Source: Pseudisothecium myosuroides (lineage: Eukaryota; Streptophyta; Bryopsida; Hypnales; Lembophyllaceae). From it: a stretch of 64,000 nucleotides of DNA. Made by a program: the position numbers and the translations under genes. The notes below the pieces were generated by a model. That model made no database searches. It had not been told where the DNA came from and saw nothing but the letters and a program-made list of their open reading frames with translations. Shown piece after piece: positions 57,231-64,000 of this stretch; within the stretch, counting starts at the first letter, position 1; each line of letters opens with the position of its first letter. The stretch lies in the NCBI GenBank assembly GCA_951799445.1, contig OX637288.1:29987288-30051287 (forward strand), read 5' to 3'.

Positions 57231-58149
57231 CCCCTAAAAGCCCATTGTCCCTTCGGGGGACAAATGCGTCTTCGGGCATGTACCTTTTTGCTGAAATTTT
57301 CTCCTGATTTTTTTGAAACTTTTTGTGAACATGAAGAATTGAGAGAGGTACGTGGCAGAAAAAAAAATTTGAAATCGGACCTTTGAGCAAGAAGTTATGC
57401 CATTCCTTGGAATGCGTGGGGACGGGGGGCAACAAAAAAAATTTGCAAAATTTTGAATTTTTTTTTTAATATTTTTTTTCTCATAGATTATATTTTTGTC
57501 TATTTGGAAAGCTTTTATTCATTTCATTTGGATTTGTTATGAGGAAGTTATGGACATTCTTGTTTTTCGGGCAGTTAGAGCATCTTCTTGAAAAAAATAA
57601 CTTGTAGGATTCATTTCGGAATGCAATTTTTGTAATTTTTCAATTTTTTTTTTTGTGAATGGTTTAGTTTACTTGCTAGAACAATCTCACCATTGGGATT
57701 AGTGCATTTTAATTCCATCTAAAATATATGAATATTTTAGATTTTCCTTCTATCTTGTACCTACTTCTACTTAACAATTTTTTTAAGAATGATAATTAAG
57801 TTTTTTTGAATTTTTTTTTTCCTAGACTCTCAACTCAATTCTCCACTATAAAGATTTAAAGCTCAAAATGCTGTAGTGCAAAAATTTTAAGTTAAAAATG
57901 TTTAAAGTTAAAAAATTTGGTCCCGCAATGTGCTGAAAAACTTGATTTTTCCACTTTAAACGCAGATATCTTGCAATCTGTGCGGTCAAAAATTTTGAAA
58001 TTTTTTCCACACATTCTCATACCAATAAGGTGTAAGATCCTACGGTTAGATGTGAAAAAAAAACAATTTGAATTTTTTTGTACTTTTTGCTATAGAAATG
58101 GCAGTTTTGAGTGTTTCTTGGCAGAAAAAAGGCCTTGGGCCTTTAGGGG
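57231..58149. mobile_element. TTAA element, subfamily 1, inverted
   Basis: 919 bp between TTAA at 57,227-57,230 and 58,150-58,153. Termini are CCCCTAAAAGCCC and GGGCCTTTAGGGG. Orientation is opposite to 54,842-55,753; both ends changed in a compensating way (GGACC to GGCCC/AGCCC). Confidence 0.85.
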
Positions 58150-58382
58150 TTAACATATCCCACATGGGTTGTTCTACCTCCTATCACCCCACTTGTATAA
58201 AGAGATTGCCTATACATCTTTTTCCAATCATGTAAATGGTGACTTCCTATTTTATAAGAGATGATTTCTCATCTATTGATATTATTGGGCATTGAGTTCA
58301 AAGTTTCTTGAAACTTGGAATTGAATGCCCAATAATTTCATTATTTTTTCACGTCGGGTCTTGCTAATTTCTGCCTTCAGTA

Positions 58383-59369
58383 CACTAAAATTGGTAAATA
58401 GTGTTGGGTGATAATTAGTGTTGTTCCCTGTTTTTTACCCCCAACACTATTTTCCAACTTATGTGTAAATAGTGTTGGGGCACTTCCTTTCCGCTGTCAA
58501 AATCTGCCCCTTCCCTGGCAAACTGTGTTTTCCGCCTCTTGCCATCAAACTCTAGCCCTTCCCTGGGAAACTGTGTTTTCCGCCTCTTGCCGTCATACTC
58601 TAGCCCTTCCCTGGAAAATTATAATTTTTGACTCCCATCGTCCAATTCTGGCCCTTCCCTGGGACACTAAGGTTTCTGCCTCACGTTGTCCAATTCCTTC
58701 TCTAGTAAAACTTTTATTTTTGCTTGCTTGCTTGCCTCACTTTCCCCTTGTCCGATAGCCATCTTAGAGAAATTGTGAGAGAAGAGGTGGAGGAGCTCTC
58801 CGCTCCATTCACTTGAAGAAGGCTCCTTCCACGGAGAGGGGGGGGGGGGTATACTCCGAGGTTTCCCGCTCTATGGTTTCCCGCCGCTTGATTTCAAACG
58901 TCCGTCGCCTATATCTTTTTTTTTATGTATGTGATTGAACATTGAATGACACCATTGGATTTGTCTTTCTCTCCTCTATTTCCTCTAAAAAATAGTTTTT
59001 TTTTTTGGTCGCCACTTTTTTTTTTAGCATTTTAGCATTTTTTCACAGCAATTCAGTATTTTTTTCACAGCAATTCAGCATTTTTTCAGCAATTCAGCAT
59101 TTTCCAGCATTTTTCAGCAATTCAGCATTTCATTATTTATTTTAGCATTTCAGCATCTCATTGTCTATTTCAGCAGTTCATTTAGTTCCCATCTAACACT
59201 AAATTCACTCTCATAAAAATTCTGACTCTCTCTGTCATTCATCTAATTTTACTATTGAGTTGAAATAGTGATAGATTGAGTAAATAATGATCTAACACTA
59301 ACCTTGCAATTCACAATTAGTGTTAGATGGGACAATTAGTGTTGCCAACACTATTTACCAATTTTAGTG
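58383..59369. mobile_element. CACTAAAA element, TA-flanked, long form
   Basis: 987 bp. It starts CACTAAAATTGGTAAATAGT, continuing GTTGG, and ends with a perfect inverted equivalent reaching TTTTAGTG, with TA at 58,381-58,382 and 59,370-59,371. Inside are a 48-bp tandem repeat (58,508-58,699), a G-run near 58,840 and TTCAGCAATTCAGCATTTT repeats (59,030-59,165). No transposase. Terminal design as in 25,079-25,390. Confidence 0.8.
58508..58699. repeat. 48-bp tandem repeat, four imperfect units
   Basis: Each unit starts CCCTTCCCTGG and runs through a GTTTTCCGCCTCTTGCC-like phrase; the first two are nearly identical and the last two diverged. As 48 is divisible by three, the overlapping frame shows 16-residue repeats (LALPWETVFSASC), but no other sign of coding. 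Confidence 0.85.
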
Positions 59370-59371
59370 TA

Positions 59372-60533
59372 GCCATTGTTCTTATGTAATGGGCCATCCA
59401 GAGCTCCATTTCATAAGAATGGCAGTAAAAAGTTGAAATCTTCATTTTCAGAAGACTTCCAAGTTTTTATTACACAGTTCTTTTGAAGTGGTGGGCCAAT
59501 AATAAAGAAATGATTTTGGCCATAACAACGTTGTCAAATCCATGCCACTTCAGACTGCCATGTAGGTTCGGTGATTAGTTCACTGCGTAGGTGGGAATGG
59601 CCTACCATTTATAGCTTGTTTAATACCTTAAGAGCGGCCTCCTAAGGCCAGGTGGGAACAGACCTTAAGTGACTTAGTGACTTACTAACAGTGTAAGTGA
59701 CTCTACTGTAACTTAGTTTTAGTGGAGTCGTGATGGACTAAGTGACTCTACAGTAGTGCTTTTTGGTGAATTGCTTGATTGAGGCTCACCTGGGCTGAGG
59801 TAAACTGACCCTAAGGAAAAACATTGAAATTTTTTATTTCCCATGCATGATAAATTTGCAAATTTTGAATTCATATTTGCAAATTTCCAAATTAGCTAGG
59901 AGGGGTATACTAGGTAATTAATCAAGCACAAAATAGTGAGCCTTTTTTTTACATGCACCCCTAAAATGACTTTCAGGAGGAAAAGTGATGGGATGAGTTT
60001 ACCTCGGACAAAATAAAGAACTAAGCTTACTAAGTTTATATATTCTATGGATTTTTATACTTATAAAGCAATCACCTTGGTATGTATATTATTTTTCATT
60101 TTTTCATTTTTCATCAGTTTTTTTTTTAGGATTCAAATTATTTTCATTAACATTTTTCACATTTCAAATATTCCACATTATTATTTCTGAAAATTTCATT
60201 ATATGCCATATATGATTATATTTTGAACTATTTTTTAACAAATCTGACCTGAGCGTAGGATATACTTTTAGGCAATTCTATGTTTAGAGGCATTTCAAGT
60301 TACAAGCAAGTCTATTTGACTTTGACTTTGATTGCTATTTCCTATTTAATTTAAGTGAAAAAATGATTGCTAATTCACCTTTTCGATTTTATTTTCTCTT
60401 GGCTTAGTATAAAGTCTCGGGATAGACCAATGGTAGTTTAATAATAGAAATTGAATATTACTATATTAGCGGTATATTAACGGTTTAGGCCTTTCAATCT
60501 ATGGTCTTCTAAATAAGTGAATCTAATTACTCC
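59372..60533. other. Intergenic DNA with a foldback-family copy
   Basis: 59,810-59,970 is a diverged copy of the 6,958-7,213 family (AATTTTGAATTCATATTTGC, AAATTAGCTAGGAGGGG). No gene was recognised. Confidence 0.45.
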
Positions 60534-61517
60534 CTCCATACCATAATGATTGTCTACAATTTTGTTGAGATCTTTCTATGCCAATTTCACTGATCATATT
60601 GTAAAACACATAATTAAAAAAGGTTCCAAATTTTATTTCACTAGAATCAATGAAGAACATTGCGTGTGTGGGTCATTGCAAGAAAAAGTGTCCGTTTTTG
60701 TTCCACTTTGGTTGTTTTTGGCTGGTACTCCCAGTACTATGAGCTTTTGCATATGAATTTTAAAAAATAAAATAAAATAAGGATAATTATTATAATACTA
60801 AAAATATCACATCACTAAAATTTCAGACCTAAAAAAATCTAGGTCAAAACTTATTCACAAAAAAGTGTGAGCTGAAATTTTGAAGAAAATACATACTTTG
60901 ACATTTTAATTTGTAAAAAATAGGAAATTTTTTTTTCAAAGAAACTAAAAATAGACCATTTGGTCAGACTTTATGATGAAGAGATTTCAACAAAAAAATG
61001 ATCTTGAAACCATCTTCAATGTTCAGAACTGCGTGCGCAAAGGAGCCCTCTTTGTATGGATGTAGACAACATAAAATAAAATATTTTTAAATGCCCCTCA
61101 GTAGAAACATGAGTTCCTACTATGAGAATAGACCATAGAAATTTCAGCTCTAAATCATTAAATTTGGGGACTCCATAGTACTCAAAACCCTTAAAACTCA
61201 AAACGTGACATATTAAGTTAATTGCTTTTTAGATATAAAATGATTTTTTTAAAATTTGAAAAATATAAGATATGATGACACTCAAGACAGAAATCTTCTA
61301 TAAAAATTTAAAATTCATGCAAGTCATGCTGTAGAAGTTATTGCAAACGGAAGCTAAAACACTTTGACTGTGACAAATACCTAATACCACTCTTTCTTGC
61401 AATGACTCGTGTTCATTGCAATCTAAATAAAACTAGCCACAAGGAAGTTTGCATATGACTTATTCAAAACAACCTTAGAAAAGCATGACTTCAAAGTGGA
61501 CAATTATTTTGGGGCAG
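60534..61517. mobile_element. Stowaway/mariner-like element, about 1 kb
   Basis: The left end ACTCCCTCCATACCATAATG and its continuation ATTGTCTACAATTTTG pair with the right end TGGACAATTATTTTGGGGCA and AAGGAGT at about 70% identity. The CTCCCTCC start fits Stowaway termini; 984 bp is long for a MITE, but no transposase motif is visible. Confidence 0.55.
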
Positions 61518-62153
61518 AAGGAGTGCAAACTTTGGCATGTTGTAAAACACAATAAAATGTGGAATGCCTAAATCAACACTATTGTGCATTAGAACTTTGA
61601 CATTAATAAAACCTTACCTAGTTAATCTATAAAGTTGTTATTTTTAAGATGAACAATGACTCAAAGATGTCTGTTTTTTTGCACCAACTAATATTAATTA
61701 TGAAATTTCTATGCACAATTTTGTACAAAGGGATTTTACTCCTAAATTTCGACTTTCTAACCTCAATGATTCTTGGAGGTGAGCCTCAAGTACACTAAAG
61801 CTTGGAGGGAAAATCACATTGCAAATTTATTATAGATTTTTAAATGAGACAAAAAAAAAAGTTTAATTGTACAATACATGATATTTTGAACACTCCCTAT
61901 CATAATAGAGTTCTTTCTTTTAGAAAATTAGTGTCACTAAAAAAATATCCTTTGTACAAATTAACCTTGTAAGGACGCCACCCATAACCAAGGTAGTCAC
62001 CAAAATTCTCTCACCATTGGATCAATAGATGCATTCTCTTTTTCTACAATTAATAGTGAAATCATCCATTGGACCACTATGGTTGCAACATCCTTTCAGG
62101 GTTAATACAAATAGTACCATGCTTTTTTGATGTACAGTAGTATTACTCTAGTA
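61518..62153. other. AT-rich intergenic DNA
   Basis: No recognised gene or repeat. Confidence 0.4.
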
Positions 62154-62341
62154 CAATAAAACCTCTCTAACGCAATAGAGTTGGGTCCACTCTGACACAT
62201 TGCATTAGAGAGGTTATTACATTAGGGAGGGTCATGATGTTCGTTTGTGATTCATATTATTAAGCTGGAACCGGCAATCAATTATACTTCCTGACAACAC
62301 TTTATTGGTTTAGAGAGTATTGGATTAGGGAGGTTCTACTG
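62154..62341. mobile_element. pogo/Lemi-like MITE
   Basis: 188 bp with termini CAATAAAACCTCTCTAACGC and its inverse ending GGAGGTTCTACTG, TA on both sides. Same terminal family as 25,560-25,795. Confidence 0.7.
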
Positions 62342-62343
62342 TA

Positions 62344-63459
62344 AATTAGAGTGACTCTCTCAGCATAAATCTATCTAGTTGGGTGGAGATTGCAATGTAA
62401 AAATAAATTCTCCTTTGTTCACTCAAAAATAGAAATGAACCCAAATTTTCAACTGATGAACTGAACTGAATGTTTCAAAAAATGATGCCGTGAATCCCAT
62501 GACCATTCATCCATCCACTGAATATTCATCCAGGAAGCTTCTAGAAGAATCTTGGAATATGCCGAAGCCCGACAGCCTCGATCAACGATCTCAAGAATCC
62601 AGACGAATTTCAAATATTTTCCACTATTTTCAAAAAGTGGTGCACCTAAATTTAGTTCTAGATGGACTCCCACTGTCCGGGACGGAGTCAAGACAGCTGG
62701 CTACTGTCAGATCCAGTCTTATCCTGACACCTGTCCCCCCGACCTGATCCAGCCTGACTCGACTGACAGGTGGAGGTCAGTGTGGAATACCGGCACTCCG
62801 CTGAGGAAGGGCGCTCTTAACAGTAAACCGCGGCCGGCGTGGCGGCTCTGCTTCGCTGCACGTGCTGCCCACCCTTCCCCCGCCTTTCCTCACGAGGTCC
62901 TTCGTCGCCTTCCCAGAGTCTTCCCCACATAAACGTTGCGTTATACCCAGTCGGACTTCTTTTTTTCATTTTTTATAAAGTGGCAAAGTGGCGATATAAA
63001 ATGTTATAGTGGTGCTCTAAATTTCAACATTCACTAATGTGCCCTGTGCCGTTGCCACAGCCAAAACAGAAGTAGGAGTAATTTTTTTCTAAGTTTTTAA
63101 TTCATAAAATAACTCAAAAATTCAGAACTTTCCCACTGTAGGTACAAATGCCACAAATCAAAGCCCGTGCACCCCTACTCGTTGAGGGCTTTCCAATGAT
63201 ACCAAGCACGCCACTAGGGGACCCACGGTTCGGGAAATCTCAATGTAACAAAACAAAACATCAAAACAAACAAACAAATGCAAATACAAATACAAAACAA
63301 ACAAACTTAAGGTATGGATCCACATATTGGATAGAAAATATCACATTAGCACATCCAATATCACATCATGTCTATAATTTGGTTTTCATCCACAATCTAG
63401 CAATTTCATCCAAGAATTTTTTCTTAATTCAAAATTTTGTGGTCAAAAACTTCACACTT
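62344..63459. other. Intergenic DNA with a GC-rich patch
   Basis: 62,640-62,930 is unusually GC-rich for the window, with a CCGCGGCCGGCG stretch at about 62,828, and may be a promoter or exon relic. Frames here match no family I recognise. Confidence 0.35.
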
Positions 63460-64000
63460 TGATGCCATTTTGTAGCCCATTTTTTTTTTCAGGTGCAATC
63501 TGGTTCCAGAAAGCCAAAAGAAAAAGCCGTGATACCCAGTCCCCAACACAGACGACAGTCAGTCCTCATCGTTATCGTACCCTGTCCCAAAATTTCTCCG
63601 TTTCCTACGAAACAGAGTTGCAGGCACACACCCAGCCTGTAATCCACACACAACTTGAGCAAAGACTCTGGTGGCTGCTGCCTGGCTGGCTCTCTCCAGA
63701 AGCTTCAGTGCTCTCTTTCCTCGCAAACTCTTTCTCAGTAGCACGTGGTTCATTGTGTGGGGTACTATTGTGTGTTATAGAGTCCCCACTTTCGCATGGG
63801 AAACAGAGCAAGCTTCCTTCTCTTCTTCTTGCTTCAAAAGCTTTCAGTTGGAGGTGGAGTGGCGCAGTGATCAACTGAAAGCGTGTGGAGCAAGGCTGGG
63901 GGCGCAGGACTCGTGACGAAGGCCGGCCATTGGGTGGGTGTGAGTGGGTTATAACATTCTTGTTCTCTGCAAGTGGAATTCATCAGTCAGGATCTATCTA
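63460..64000. other. Higher-GC end of window, possible gene edge
   Basis: GC content rises, and an acceptor-like TTTTTTTTCAG lies at 63,482-63,492. No protein family was recognised in any frame. It may be the leader or edge of a gene beyond the window. Confidence 0.25.

Noticed and set aside
58408..58758. 116-codon frame with 16-residue repeats
   Set aside because: It comes from the 48-bp minisatellite inside a TA-flanked transposon; nothing outside the repeat looks coding.
62490..62932. GC-rich open frames near the right end
   Set aside because: Two overlapping frames are equally open and neither resembles a known protein; no supporting splice or start context.
63459..63916. Overlapping frames at the window edge
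   Set aside because: No family recognised and several frames are open on both strands; listed only as a possible gene edge.
1..64000. CRISPR arrays, operons, tRNA or rRNA genes
   Set aside because: Nothing with regular spacer-repeat structure was found apart from simple tandem repeats, and no tRNA or rRNA signature was recognised by eye; a dedicated scan could still find a diverged one.

Overview
The window is AT-rich nuclear DNA of a land plant. The genes that can be recognised are plant types: a pathogenesis-related PR-1 protein ending in a plant CAPE-type peptide, a CYP71-clan cytochrome P450, a plant-like acylamino-acid-releasing enzyme and the wreck of a HAESA/CLV1-like LRR receptor kinase. 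Low gene density and heavy loading with miniature transposons fit a large plant genome. I cannot fix the species; a seedless vascular plant or bryophyte is possible but unproven.

Layout. 1-7.9 kb: duplicated non-coding blocks, an orphan copy of the end of an LRR receptor gene and several foldback/MITE elements. 8,326-11,760: a 3.4-kb element with TG...CA ends and a perfect 5-bp target duplication, read as a solo LTR that carries a broken protein-coding ORF. 12.7-26.7 kb: a three-exon P450 on the minus strand among TTAA-flanked and TA-flanked non-autonomous elements and a second copy of the 1-1.85 kb repeat block. 27-36.7 kb: a hairpin, a decayed LRR receptor kinase split by two transposons, three orphan PR-1 3' ends and one intact PR-1 gene with a triplicated upstream repeat. 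36.9-44.7 kb: a cluster of TTAA elements, two of which share one TTAA. 44.7-48.1 kb: an intronless AARE gene. 49.8-52.8 kb: a decayed tyrosine-recombinase gene that resembles Crypton/DUF3504 transposons, bounded by MITEs. 53-64 kb: more TTAA, TA and foldback elements and no recognisable gene.

Only three genes look potentially functional: PR-1, AARE and, with a damaged N-terminus, the P450. They do not form a pathway, and most of the window is transposon-derived. The points most worth following are the Crypton-like recombinase relic, a family of at least ten TTAA-flanked elements with 13-bp CCCCTAAAGGACC termini (piggyBac-like ends), the ORF-bearing solo LTR studded with CCGGA motifs, and repeated copying of the PR-1 3' end that encodes the CAPE peptide. 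All coordinates and motif counts were read by eye; no database search was possible.
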